The notes beneath the pieces were generated by a model that searched no databases, had not been told where the DNA came from, and saw only the letters and a program-made list of their open reading frames with translations. A program made the translations under genes and the position numbers. Positions 42,399 to 50,303 of a stretch of DNA of 64,000 nucleotides are shown here, in pieces (position 1 is the first letter of the stretch; the number at the start of each line of letters is the position of its first letter). Source of the stretch: Achromobacter kerstersii (lineage in GTDB: Bacteria > Pseudomonadota > Gammaproteobacteria > Burkholderiales > Burkholderiaceae_B); contig NZ_CADIJQ010000001.1 of the NCBI RefSeq assembly GCF_902859595.1, forward strand, positions 1,364,001 through 1,428,000, given 5' to 3'.

Positions 42399-44159
42399 TC
42401 ATGCGGCGGACACGGCACCCGCCAACAGGGCGCGCAGTTGCGCACCCTGTTGCGCGATCTCGGGCTCCGACAAGCCGCTGTAGCCGATCACCAGCCCGGG
42501 CGGCAAGGCCACGCGCCGGCAGAAGTCCGATAGCGGCAGCAAGGCGATGCCCATGGCCCGCGCCCGCGCCTGCATCCCCGCCATGTCCACATCCGCAGGC
42601 AGCCACCACAGCAAATGAAAGCCCGCGTGTTCACCACTGACGCGCAACGGCGCATTGCCCATGGCTTGCGCCAATTCGTGCATCACCTGATCGCGCCGCT
42701 GCGCATACACCGCGCGCGCCTTGCGAATGTGGCGGGCGAAGCTGCCGTCTTCCAGAAAGCGGGCCAACGTCATCTGTTCGATCATGCTGTTGGACCGCCC
42801 GGTGGTGTGGCGCGCGCGCGTGAACGCGGGCACCCAGCGTTTGGGCAGCACGGCATAGCCGATGCGCAGCGCGTTGAACATGGTCTTGTTGAAGCTGCCC
42901 AGGTGAATGACGCGGTCGGCGGTGTCCAGGCTCTTCAACGCGGGCAGCGGCGCGCTGTCGTAGTTGAATTCGCTGTCGTAGTCGTCTTCGACAATCCAGC
43001 AGTTTTGCTCCTCGGCCCACGCCAACAATTCCAGGCGGCGCGAGACGGGCATCGTGATGCCGGTGGGCGACTGGTGCGCGGGCGTCACGTGTACCAGCTT
43101 CACGCCGCGCTGGCGTTTGGCGCGCGCGACCGAGAAGCCGTGCTCGTCAATGGCGATGGGCATCACCTTGGGCGTGAACTGGCTGAACAGCGGCACGGCG
43201 GTCAGATAGCCCGGATCTTCGATCAGCACTTTGTCTTGGCGCGTCAGCAAGATGCGGGCGCTCAGGTCCAGGCCATCGCGGATGCCGGTCAGGATGACGA
43301 TTTGATCCGGCTCACACGAAATGCCGCGCACCGCGCCAAGGTAGCGCGCAATCTGCACGCGTAACGGCAGCCAGCCCTGCGATTCCTCGTTGGCCAACTG
43401 GCTGGGCGTGACGTGCTGCGCGCTGATCATCAAGCCCTTGCGCCACGCCGGCATGGGAAAAAGCGATGCGTCAGCGGTTCTGGCGGCGAATAAGGGTGTG
43501 GGTCCGGGAGGTGTTGCGGACTTGGCGGTGACGGCACGGCCTGTGCTGCGGGTGGTGGTGCTGGTGCTTGGGCTTGTGTTGGTGCCGGTGCCGGTGTTGG
43601 TGGTGGTGCCGGTGCTGCTGCCCGTGTTGGCGCTGATGCCGTCGCCCGGCAAGCCCCTGCGGAAGAAGTTGTCGGGAATCACCGCCGACACGTAGGTGCC
43701 TGATCCCACCGTGCCCGCCGTGTAGCCTTCGCCGCGCAATTGGTCATAGGCCGCTTCAACCGTGGAGCGCGACACCTGCCATCGCGCCGCCAGCTCACGC
43801 GTTGATGGCAGGCGGGCGCCCTCCGCCAGCACGCCTTTCAAGATGCGTTCCTGAATCTGCCGGTACACCCAGGCCTGTTTGGATTCGCCTGCGCGGGGCG
43901 GGTCGGCAGGCAAGTCCAGGCTGGATTCCTGTTTGGTACGCGCGCGTGTGCTCGTACCGGTGCCGGTGCCTTTGCCTGTGCCTGTGCTCGTACCTGTGCC
44001 TTTTCCTTTGCCTGTGCCGATGCCTGTGCCGATGCCTTTGCCTGCGCCGATGCCTGCGCCGATGCCTGTGGCGGTGATGGTGGTGGTGCCGGTGGCGGTG
44101 GCGGTGGCGGTGGCGGTGCCTGTGCCTGTGCCATGGCGCCTGATAAGTGGCTTGCTCAT
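42399..44159 (-). CDS. MocR-type (GntR/aminotransferase) regulator with microsatellite-encoded N-terminus
   Basis: Chimeric regulator of 586 aa. A GntR winged HTH (about 95-158, YRQIQERILKGVLAEGARLP and VSRSTVEAAYDQLRGEGYTA) is joined to a fold-type I aminotransferase domain (about 225-580) that binds PLP through the Lys in HLGSFNKTMFNALRIGY. Typical MocR proteins have about 470-500 residues. The extra length is a Gly/Thr/Ala/Lys low-complexity N-terminus (10-72) and a Thr/Ser-rich linker (178-205), both encoded by simple repeats. It is divergent from the reductase-peptidase fusion, its probable target. Confidence 0.9.
   Translation of the reverse strand: MSKPLIRRHGTGTGTATATATATGTTTITATGIGAGIGAGKGIGTGIGTGKGKGTGTSTGTGKGTGTGTSTRARTKQESSLDLPADPPRAGESKQAWVYRQIQERILKGVLAEGARLPSTRELAARWQVSRSTVEAAYDQLRGEGYTAGTVGSGTYVSAVIPDNFFRRGLPGDGISANTGSSTGTTTNTGTGTNTSPSTSTTTRSTGRAVTAKSATPPGPTPLFAARTADASLFPMPAWRKGLMISAQHVTPSQLANEESQGWLPLRVQIARYLGAVRGISCEPDQIVILTGIRDGLDLSARILLTRQDKVLIEDPGYLTAVPLFSQFTPKVMPIAIDEHGFSVARAKRQRGVKLVHVTPAHQSPTGITMPVSRRLELLAWAEEQNCWIVEDDYDSEFNYDSAPLPALKSLDTADRVIHLGSFNKTMFNALRIGYAVLPKRWVPAFTRARHTTGRSNSMIEQMTLARFLEDGSFARHIRKARAVYAQRRDQVMHELAQAMGNAPLRVSGEHAGFHLLWWLPADVDMAGMQARARAMGIALLPLSDFCRRVALPPGLVIGYSGLSEPEIAQQGAQLRALLAGAVSAA
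43545..43628 (-). repeat. Simple repeat encoding the Thr/Ser/Gly linker of MocR
   Basis: The hexanucleotide-rich stretch (GTGCCG and related units on the plus strand) encodes residues about 178-205 between the HTH and the aminotransferase domain. It is the site where MocR proteins normally have a flexible linker. Confidence 0.65.
43944..44132 (-). repeat. Hexanucleotide microsatellite encoding the MocR N-terminal Gly/Thr tract
   Basis: About 30 imperfect 6-bp units (GTGCCT, GTGCCG, GTGGCG on the plus strand) encode a run of Gly-Thr, Gly-Lys and Ala-Thr dipeptides before the HTH. The unit length preserves frame, so slippage would change linker length only. Confidence 0.8.
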
Positions 44160-44175
44160 TTTTATGAATATGGCT

Positions 44176-44202
44176 CTATTCGATAAGCCATTCTATCGAT
44201 AA
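44176..44202. promoter_or_regulatory. Direct repeat in the MocR / fusion-gene divergent promoter
   Basis: CTATTCGATAA (44176-44186) and TCTATCGATAA (44192-44202) share TCGATAA with start-to-start spacing of 16 bp. They lie in the 92-bp AT-rich spacer between the two divergent starts. MocR regulators such as GabR and PdxR bind paired direct repeats in divergent promoters, so this is a good operator candidate. Confidence 0.6.
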
Positions 44203-44251
44203 ATTGGCGTGACCAGATTCCTTTATTCCTATGCCAATCAGGAAGACATCG

Positions 44252-45970
44252 ATGTCATCGCCCTACACCATCACGCTGGAAACCGGCTCGTTCACGACCG
44301 ATGGCGGCACGTCCATTCTGGATGCGGCCTTGGCCCAGGGCGTCCCCGTGCCCTTCTCGTGCCAACGCGGCGAATGCGGCTCGTGCCGGGCGCAGGTAGG
44401 GGCGGGTGACTTCGAACCCATCACCGCGCCGAACGAACGTTCCTACGTGCCGGCGGATAACGAATTGCTGATGTGCCAATGCCGCGCCGTCAGCGATCTG
44501 AGCTTGCGCTTTGCGCACTGGACCGCGCCTGGCCGCCCCGCGCAGCGCTACGACGCGCGCGTTGTATCGCGGCGGCCGCTAACCACCGGCATCACGCAGC
44601 TGATCATTGAAATCCAAGGCGATGACGCGTTCGACTATCTGCCCGGCCAGCACGTGCAGCTGCTGCTGGAGGATGGCGGACGCCGCAGCTTCTCGATTGC
44701 CAATACGCCCGGCGCGGCAGGCGCCTGTCGGCTGGAGTTCCATATCCGCCGCACACCGCAAGGCGCCTTCACCAACAACATCTTGCCCGCGTTAACGCCA
44801 GGCGACGCCTTGACGCTGGAAGGCCCGTATGGCGCTTGCGTGTTGCCATCGACGCTGCCGCACGGGGTCAGCCACTTGGTGCTGCTGGCCACCGGCACGG
44901 GCTTGGCCGGCGTGTTTCCCATCTTGATGCGCGCCCTGGAAAGCGATCACTTCACCACCGTGACGCTGTATTGGGGCGCGCGCCAACGGGCCGATTGCTA
45001 CGCCAGCGGCCTCTTGAATGCGCTGCAAGGCAAAGGCCCGGCGTTCCGCTGGCACCCCGTCCTGTCGGGCGACGGAACTGCCCGGCACGACGATGCCCGG
45101 CACGACGACGCGCACTACGTGCAAGATCGCGCCGCGCAAGCCGGCCATGACTGGGCGCGCACGCTGGTCTACGCCTGCGGCAACGGTGCCATGGTGCGCG
45201 CGGCGCAAGCGCGCTTGCGTGATGCCGGGCTACCCGACGGCCGCTTTCAGTCGGAAGCGTTTGTACCGGCAAGCGCCACGCTTGCGTCACCGCCCGCCCC
45301 TGCCGCTCATCCCTGGGAACGCGTCAGCGAACGCTTCACGATGGACGGCATCCTGCAAGCCCGCCAGCGTTCCATCACCGCCGTGCATGAGATCGCCGCG
45401 CTGATGACGCCCGGCATCACCACCGCCGACGCCATCGCACGGGCCGACGCGCACCTGCGCCAGATGGGCGCGTCACACAACTGGCACCCCACCTACATCC
45501 GCTTCGGCGCGGATTCACAATCGCCTGCGGTGCAACCCACCGACCGCCAACGCACGCTGGGCGAAGACGACATCTTCGTCATCGACATCGGCCCCGTCTG
45601 GGACGGGTATGAAGGCGACTACGGCGACACCTTCGTCACCGGCAGCAATGCCGACCGGCAACGCTGCGCCCAAGCCGCGCGCGACGTCTTCGAACGCACG
45701 CGCCTGGCGTGGTTAAACGGCATGACGGGCCAAGCGCTGTATGAGCTGGCCGACACCTACGCGCACGAGCTGGGCTGCAAGCTGGTGCACGAGATACCCG
45801 GCCATCGCGTGTCAGATTTTCCGCATGCGCTGTATGGCAAGCATCAGTTGGCCAATGCGGATTTCGTGCCCGGCGATGGCATCTGGGTGCTTGAGATTCA
45901 GGTGCGCGACCAGCACCAACCCATCGGCGCTTTTTATGAGGATGTGCTGCTGCGGGCCGCGATGGCCTGA
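44252..45970 (+). CDS. 2Fe-2S ferredoxin / FAD-NAD reductase fused to an M24 peptidase domain
   Basis: Single protein of 572 aa. Residues 4-90 are a plant-type 2Fe-2S ferredoxin (Cys37, Cys42, Cys45, Cys75 in CQRGECGSC and LLMC). Residues 98-340 are a ferredoxin-NADP reductase-type module with the FAD segment RSFSIAN and the NAD segments GTGLAG and VYACGNGAMV. Residues 355-572 are an M24 pita-bread peptidase fold with candidate metal ligands Asp445 (VIDIG), Asp456 (EGDYGD), His518 (PGHRV), Glu548 (LEIQ) and Glu563 (YEDVLL). ATG 44252 follows AGGAAGACATCG. I do not know a characterised enzyme with this order. It could be a reductase for a dioxygenase plus a hydrolase acting on the same substrate. 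Confidence 0.85.
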   Translation: MSSPYTITLETGSFTTDGGTSILDAALAQGVPVPFSCQRGECGSCRAQVGAGDFEPITAPNERSYVPADNELLMCQCRAVSDLSLRFAHWTAPGRPAQRYDARVVSRRPLTTGITQLIIEIQGDDAFDYLPGQHVQLLLEDGGRRSFSIANTPGAAGACRLEFHIRRTPQGAFTNNILPALTPGDALTLEGPYGACVLPSTLPHGVSHLVLLATGTGLAGVFPILMRALESDHFTTVTLYWGARQRADCYASGLLNALQGKGPAFRWHPVLSGDGTARHDDARHDDAHYVQDRAAQAGHDWARTLVYACGNGAMVRAAQARLRDAGLPDGRFQSEAFVPASATLASPPAPAAHPWERVSERFTMDGILQARQRSITAVHEIAALMTPGITTADAIARADAHLRQMGASHNWHPTYIRFGADSQSPAVQPTDRQRTLGEDDIFVIDIGPVWDGYEGDYGDTFVTGSNADRQRCAQAARDVFERTRLAWLNGMTGQALYELADTYAHELGCKLVHEIPGHRVSDFPHALYGKHQLANADFVPGDGIWVLEIQVRDQHQPIGAFYEDVLLRAAMA

Positions 45971-45981
45971 ATTGCCCCTAC

Positions 45982-46041
45982 GGCTTGCTCTATGGATTGC
46001 TCTATCGCTTGCTCTACGGCTTGCTCTACGGCTTGCTCTTG
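45982..46041 (-). repeat. 12-bp tandem repeat (5 copies) reiterating the stop codon of the 46026 gene
   Basis: Five 12-bp units (GGCTTGCTCTAC type on the plus strand). Read on the minus strand each unit is in frame with the gene at 46026-46397 and ends in TAG, so the gene's own stop is followed by further in-frame stops every 12 bp. Confidence 0.8.
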
Positions 46042-46397
46042 CCTTCCACCCAATGCTTGTCGGCAAGCTTGGGGTCGGGAAACGGCAGTTCCATATTGGT
46101 CGGCGGCGAGGCCACCCACTTGCCGCCGTCCTGATAGAAGTCCATGGGCGCCTCGGACGTGCCGGCTGGCATCAGCAGCATGGTGGTGCAAGACACCCGG
46201 CCCTTGTGCGACGGCTTGGGTGCGGGCAGGCAGGTGCCGATGGCCAGTTGCGACGTCTTCATCCCGGGAAGATCATCACCCAGCAGCGTCAGCACGGCGG
46301 CGTGGGCTTCTTCCGGCGTGGGGATGACAAGGGGCTGGGCCTGGGCCGTGATGCCGATTGCGGCCAAGGCCAACATGCCTAGCGGAGCAAATTTCAT
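46026..46397 (-). CDS. Small exported protein of unknown function
   Basis: Predicted periplasmic protein of 123 aa with a signal peptide (MKFAPLGMLALAAIGITAQA, about 1-20). The mature part has two Cys (GTCLPAPKPSHKGRVSC) that could form a disulfide, and a C-terminal stretch FYQDGGKWVASPPTN. It is not recognised. The C-terminal KSKP and the stop codon are part of a 12-bp tandem repeat. It converges with the reductase-peptidase gene. Confidence 0.65.
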   Translation of the reverse strand: MKFAPLGMLALAAIGITAQAQPLVIPTPEEAHAAVLTLLGDDLPGMKTSQLAIGTCLPAPKPSHKGRVSCTTMLLMPAGTSEAPMDFYQDGGKWVASPPTNMELPFPDPKLADKHWVEGKSKP

Positions 46398-46410
46398 GCG
46401 GTTCCTAGAG

Positions 46411-46511
46411 TGGTGCTGGATGGCGCTAAGAGGTGCTGGATAGCGCCAAGGGATGCTGGGATAGCGCCAAGAGGTGCTGGATAACGCTGCGTAGCTCTAC
46501 ATAGCGCTAAG
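46411..46511 (-). repeat. 20-bp tandem repeat (about 5 copies)
   Basis: Five units of 20-21 bp (consensus AGGTGCTGGATAGCGCCAAG on the plus strand) lie between the 3' end of the beta-propeller gene (46550) and the start of the small exported protein gene (46397). The copies near 46431-46471 are the most similar. They may form part of the promoter or transcript end of either gene. Confidence 0.75.
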
Positions 46512-46549
46512 CGCCGCCACCCAACAGCCGTGGCGGCCTTCGAACGATT

Positions 46550-47182
46550 CTACCCGGGGCGCCGCACCGCCCTGACCTTGCCGGAATTACCCCCGCCGCA
46601 GAAGAAGCGGTCGGCGCCATCCGACTCCAGGCCCGACACGCCCACGCCCGCCGGCATGTCAACGCTTTCCAGCACCGCGCCGGTGTCCGGTTCCAGCCGC
46701 CGCAATTCGCTGGCGTCGTTTTCCCAGGTGCCGTGCCACAGTTGCCCGTCGACCCAGGTAACGCCGGTGACGTAGCGGTTGGAGTCGATCGTGCGCAGCA
46801 CCTTGCCGGTGCCGGGGTCCACCTGATAGATCTTGCGCTGCTGATACTGGCCGACCCACAACGAGCCATCGGCCCAAGCCATGCCGGAATCGCCGCCGCC
46901 ACCGGGCGCGGGGATGGTGGACAGGACCTTGCCGTTGGCCGGGTCCAGCTTCTGGATTTTGCCTTCGGCGATTTGATAGAGGTGTTTGCCGTCAAAGGCC
47001 GTCCCGGCGTTGGCCGCCACATTCAACGCGCGCGGTGTCTCGCCGCTATCGGGGTCCAGCGCGATCAGTTTTTCGCCGACGGCAAACCAGACCTGATGAC
47101 CGTCGTAGGTGACGCCATGCACGCTGTCGACACCGGGGAAAGGGCCGTATTCACGGAGGATTTGGGCTTGGGTTCGTTTCAT
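46550..47182 (-). CDS. Glutaminyl cyclase / Vgb-like beta-propeller protein
   Basis: Protein of 210 aa made of YVTN/NHL-type blades (VDSVHGVTYDGHQVWFAVGE, then NAGTAFDGKHLYQIAEGKIQ, then DSGMAWADGSLWVGQYQQ). This pattern resembles the glutamine cyclotransferase or virginiamycin B lyase-like propeller family. No signal peptide is apparent. It follows a HTH gene by 30 bp on the same strand, so a regulated operon is likely. The substrate or ligand is unknown. Confidence 0.78.
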   Translation of the reverse strand: MKRTQAQILREYGPFPGVDSVHGVTYDGHQVWFAVGEKLIALDPDSGETPRALNVAANAGTAFDGKHLYQIAEGKIQKLDPANGKVLSTIPAPGGGGDSGMAWADGSLWVGQYQQRKIYQVDPGTGKVLRTIDSNRYVTGVTWVDGQLWHGTWENDASELRRLEPDTGAVLESVDMPAGVGVSGLESDGADRFFCGGGNSGKVRAVRRPG

Positions 47183-47212
47183 GACTGTGTCCTTGAAGGA
47201 GGAGACTTCATG

Positions 47213-48457
47213 CTACTGAGCCGGCAACAACGCGGGGAGTAACAAGCTTGTCGTGAATGCCGGCACGGCGGGCGTCGTCCAGCGGCGGGCGGGGCCATGG
47301 CCCAAGGGCTGCGCCTGACCCGAGGCCGCCAGCGCATCCAACGCGCGCTGCACGGTGCGCTGGCTTGCGCCCAGCGCCAACGCCAGCGCGGAACTGGACC
47401 ACGCCTGGCCGTCGACCAGGCAAGCCAACACGGCGGCGTGATCTCGGTCCGCCACGTCGACCGGGCGCGCCAGCACGACGACATTGGCCCCGGCATGCGG
47501 CCGCAGCACAAAGCCGTGCCGCGTTGCGTTGATGCCCGCCAGCGGCCGCAACGCGGTGCGCAGGCGTCCGATTTCCACGCGCAGCCGCACGCGATGGGAG
47601 TCGTCCTGAAAGCCGGTGCGAAACGCTTGGGCGATCAGCAGTTCGCGGGTCACGTCTTGTGGCCAGGCCTCGGCCAGCAGCCGCGCCAGCGTGAACAAGA
47701 CCGGGCGGCTGGCCAGCGGCACCGTCTGGCCGTCTTGGCGCACGACGTTGCGGCAGGCGTCGATGATCAGCGCCGGGGATGCCAGCAGCGCCTCGACCTC
47801 ATCCAGCCGCAGATCGCGCGCGCCGTCGTGCAAGACTTCCCGCGCGGCGGGGGCATGCAGCGTCTGCAACGCGTGGTCCACCTCGGCCATCAAGGCGGGA
47901 ATGCCGGCCTGCCGCGCGGCGTGTTGTGCGCGAGCCAGCGCCGCGCCCGCCGCCCCTGCCTGCACCCGGCGCATGGCGATGCCGCCCGTGATGAGTTCGT
48001 GGATGGCGCGCGAGGCGGCGGGCATGGGGCTGGCGTCCACGCCGGCCAGAACGAGATCGGCGTCGTCCAGGCGGCCCAGCAGCAACAACCGCCGCGCCTG
48101 TAGATACGCGGCGTGCGCTGCGTTGAGGGGGTCGCCGTGTGACGCCAATGTGGCGCGTGCCGCGGCCAGCGATTTTTCGGGCCAGGCCAGATCCCGCGAG
48201 GCCAGCGCCACTTCGGCTTCGGCCACGACGCAGCGGGCGCGCGCGACCGGATGCGCCGGCCCGAAGGCCCGTGCCGCGTTGCGCAACAGCGCCTTCGCCC
48301 GGGAAAAGTCGCCCAATTGCGCCATGGCGATACCACGCAGGGCCAGCGCGGGGGCCTCGTCACGCAACGCCACGAGGTTCAGCGCGCCCAGCGGATCGCC
48401 CGCGGCCAAGGCGCGCGCCGCGCTTGCGATCAGAAGCTCGTTGGTGATCTCGCCCAC
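47213..48457 (-). CDS. TPR / winged-helix transcriptional regulator
   Basis: Predicted regulator of 414 aa. The N-terminal half (about 1-215) is alpha-alpha repeat (TPR-like: AARALAAGDPLGALNLVALR). An OmpR/PhoB-like winged-helix segment follows at about 240-335 (LASRPVLFTLARLLAEAWPQ then SHRVRLRVEIGRLRTALRPL). A second HTH-like segment lies at about 355-400 (SALALALGASQRTVQRALDA). It is upstream of and probably co-transcribed with the propeller gene. The signal and targets are unknown. Confidence 0.75.
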   Translation of the reverse strand: MGEITNELLIASAARALAAGDPLGALNLVALRDEAPALALRGIAMAQLGDFSRAKALLRNAARAFGPAHPVARARCVVAEAEVALASRDLAWPEKSLAAARATLASHGDPLNAAHAAYLQARRLLLLGRLDDADLVLAGVDASPMPAASRAIHELITGGIAMRRVQAGAAGAALARAQHAARQAGIPALMAEVDHALQTLHAPAAREVLHDGARDLRLDEVEALLASPALIIDACRNVVRQDGQTVPLASRPVLFTLARLLAEAWPQDVTRELLIAQAFRTGFQDDSHRVRLRVEIGRLRTALRPLAGINATRHGFVLRPHAGANVVVLARPVDVADRDHAAVLACLVDGQAWSSSALALALGASQRTVQRALDALAASGQAQPLGHGPARRWTTPAVPAFTTSLLLPALLPAQ

Positions 48458-48578
48458 TTCAATATCCGCCTTGGCATTCGGGTGCGGAACAATCTACCAC
48501 CGCCGCTGCGTCGGTGGGGCGTGCCGGATGGCGCGCAAATTGGCACAATGCGGAGCTGCCCGGCCGAGCGGCCGTCGG

Positions 48579-48676
48579 CTCGGCGACCCCAGCTCGGCGC
48601 TCCCGGCTCGGCGCTCCCGGCTAGGCGACCCCAGCTCGGCGCCCCCGGCTCGGCGCCCCCGGCTAGGCACCCCCAC
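48579..48676. repeat. 14-bp tandem repeat (7 copies) upstream of the 48717 gene
   Basis: Seven 14-bp units (CTCGGCGCTCCCGG type, consensus ending CCCCAG or CCCCGG) run without a break from 48579 to 48676 in the spacer between the divergent HTH gene and the gene at 48717. The repeat ends 40 bp before that start codon. Confidence 0.85.
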
Positions 48677-48716
48677 CAAACCAAGCCCCCCGCTTAACCA
48701 CACATAACTGGAACGT

Positions 48717-49235
48717 ATGGAACTGACGCTACCCAAAAGCCTGCAGAAACCGCTGGAACGAGAGGCCGCCGACGCCAACCGTACGCTGCACGCGCACATT
48801 CTGAAGAAGTTGGAATCGGTCACGCCGCCGGTTGAAGCCATCAACCCGGCCGTGCTGAAAGCCGGGCTGCCCAAGCTGGTGGACTATCTGTCGCGGATGC
48901 CGGGCGTGAACGTGCTGTCCTCGCAGGTGACAAGCGATGCCTATTGGTGGGTCAAGTTCACCATCGACCTCCAGAACCCTTTGGCCTGGCAAGTCGTGCA
49001 GGAATTGGGCTTTGTGCTGAACGACGCGTCCATCCACGACAAGCTGCCCACCGTGTTCAAGCCGGTTTCGCCACCCCCATACATGAATGGCGGCCCGCAG
49101 GACTTTTTGTCCTGGGTGATCGAATCGACCTACAACTATATTGACCCCGCCTGGATCGCGCAGACGCTGGAAGGCTACCTGCCCCGCCCCGTCGACGACC
49201 TGAGCCAATGGGCCAGCGGGGATGACAGGGAGTGA
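48717..49235 (+). CDS. Uncharacterised protein with RHH-like N-terminus
   Basis: Protein of 172 aa that I do not recognise. The N-terminal 35 residues (MELTLPKSLQKPLEREAADA, then HAHILKKLESV) look like a ribbon-helix-helix. The remainder has no motif I can name (YWWVKFTIDLQNPLAWQVVQ, PPPYMNGGPQDFLSWVIEST). It lies between two tandem-repeat tracts, one just upstream of its start and one starting 20 bp after its stop. Confidence 0.65.
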   Translation: MELTLPKSLQKPLEREAADANRTLHAHILKKLESVTPPVEAINPAVLKAGLPKLVDYLSRMPGVNVLSSQVTSDAYWWVKFTIDLQNPLAWQVVQELGFVLNDASIHDKLPTVFKPVSPPPYMNGGPQDFLSWVIESTYNYIDPAWIAQTLEGYLPRPVDDLSQWASGDDRE

Positions 49236-49255
49236 TCTGCCCAAAGTGAGCGGGT

Positions 49256-49424
49256 CCGTTGAGCTGGTCCGTTGAGCTGGTCCGTTGAGCTGGGCCGTTG
49301 AGCTGGGCCGTTGAGCTGGTCCGTTGAGCTGGGCCGTTGAGCTGGGCCGTTGAGCTGGGCCGTTGAGCTGGGCCGTTGGGCTAGGCCGTTGAGCTAGGCC
49401 ATCGAGCTGCGCCCCTTGAGCTGG
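49256..49424 (+). repeat. 13-bp tandem repeat (13 copies) containing TGA in each unit
   Basis: Thirteen 13-bp units (CCGTTGAGCTGGT or CCGTTGAGCTGGG) run from 49256 to 49424 with the last two or three degenerate. Every good unit contains TGA. Since 13 is not a multiple of 3, the stops fall in all three frames. The rest of the spacer to 49552 (GC-rich, no gene) shows no recognisable feature except a ribosome-binding-like GTGGT before the DUF3348 start. Confidence 0.88.
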
Positions 49425-49552
49425 CCCCCTTGAACCGCCCCCAATTGGGCAACCCCCAAACGATGCGTCCCCACTTATCGCGCGTGGAGCCCTCACCCCG
49501 CCCTTAACCTGCCCGTCAGCGTGTAAACTCCCCCCTTTTTGACTCTGGTGGT

Positions 49553-50293
49553 ATGTTGCAAGCCCCACAGCGCACAGGTTTAAGCGGCCCGACGCTCATT
49601 CGCTTGCTGACTCGCCTGACGGATGTCGACGTTCCGGAATCCAGGCAATCGCTGTCCGACCATTTGAGCCAGTGGCTCGGTTGGACGGATGCGATCGCGC
49701 TTTCCGCGGCCTTGAATACCCGCCCGCCGGTGATCGCCCCTGGCGCGCGTCAGTTCAGCAGTGCCGAAGAGCGCGAATGCGCGCGTGTCCGGACCACGCT
49801 GGCCGATGCCATCGCCAGCGATACGGCGGCCACGGCCGCCAAGCGGCTTGTTCCCGGACAAGCGCCGGCCAAGAAGTCGGCGGCTGTAGAGCAAGCCGAG
49901 GCCGATTACTCGAATTTTCGTCAGCGGTATCAGTCGTTGCAGCACACGATGGAGACCAGCGTAGGCAATTTGCGCAGCCGTTTGCGCGGCATGGTTGCGG
50001 CCAGAAATGGCGAAATGACACGGCTGGCCGTCGTGGACGCCATCATGGACCGCGCGCTGCTACCTAAGGAACGCGCCTTGTTTGGGCTCATTCCAAAGCT
50101 GCTTCACACGCATTTTGAACGCCTGCGGCTGGCCGAAGCGCCCGACCTTGAAGCCGAGCCCGCCCCCCAGCCGATTACCCCCGGCGCCTGGCTGGACGTG
50201 TTCCGCAAGGATATGCGCAGCGTCCTGCTTGCCGAATTGGATGTTCGTTTACAACCGGTCGAAGGGCTGCTTGCCGCCCTTCGCGCCAGCTAA
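49553..50293 (+). CDS. DUF3348 family protein
   Basis: Soluble protein of 246 aa, the first gene of the motor-like operon. It has an N-terminal helical part (GPTLIRLLTRLTDVDVPESR, then LSQWLGWTDAIALSAALNTR), a charged middle, and C-terminal helices (ERALFGLIPKLLHTHFERLR and MRSVLLAELDVRLQPVEGLL). No membrane segment or enzyme motif is seen. In related bacteria DUF3348 precedes DUF802, and the gap here is only 10 bp. It probably binds the tail or the cytoplasmic face of the DUF802 protein, but this is inferred from position. Confidence 0.85.
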   Translation: MLQAPQRTGLSGPTLIRLLTRLTDVDVPESRQSLSDHLSQWLGWTDAIALSAALNTRPPVIAPGARQFSSAEERECARVRTTLADAIASDTAATAAKRLVPGQAPAKKSAAVEQAEADYSNFRQRYQSLQHTMETSVGNLRSRLRGMVAARNGEMTRLAVVDAIMDRALLPKERALFGLIPKLLHTHFERLRLAEAPDLEAEPAPQPITPGAWLDVFRKDMRSVLLAELDVRLQPVEGLLAALRAS

Positions 50294-50303
50294 CCAGGAC
50301 ACC

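Noticed and set aside
48579..49424. CRISPR array
   Set aside because: Repeat units are 13-14 bp with no spacers, so these are tandem minisatellites. No cas genes are present.
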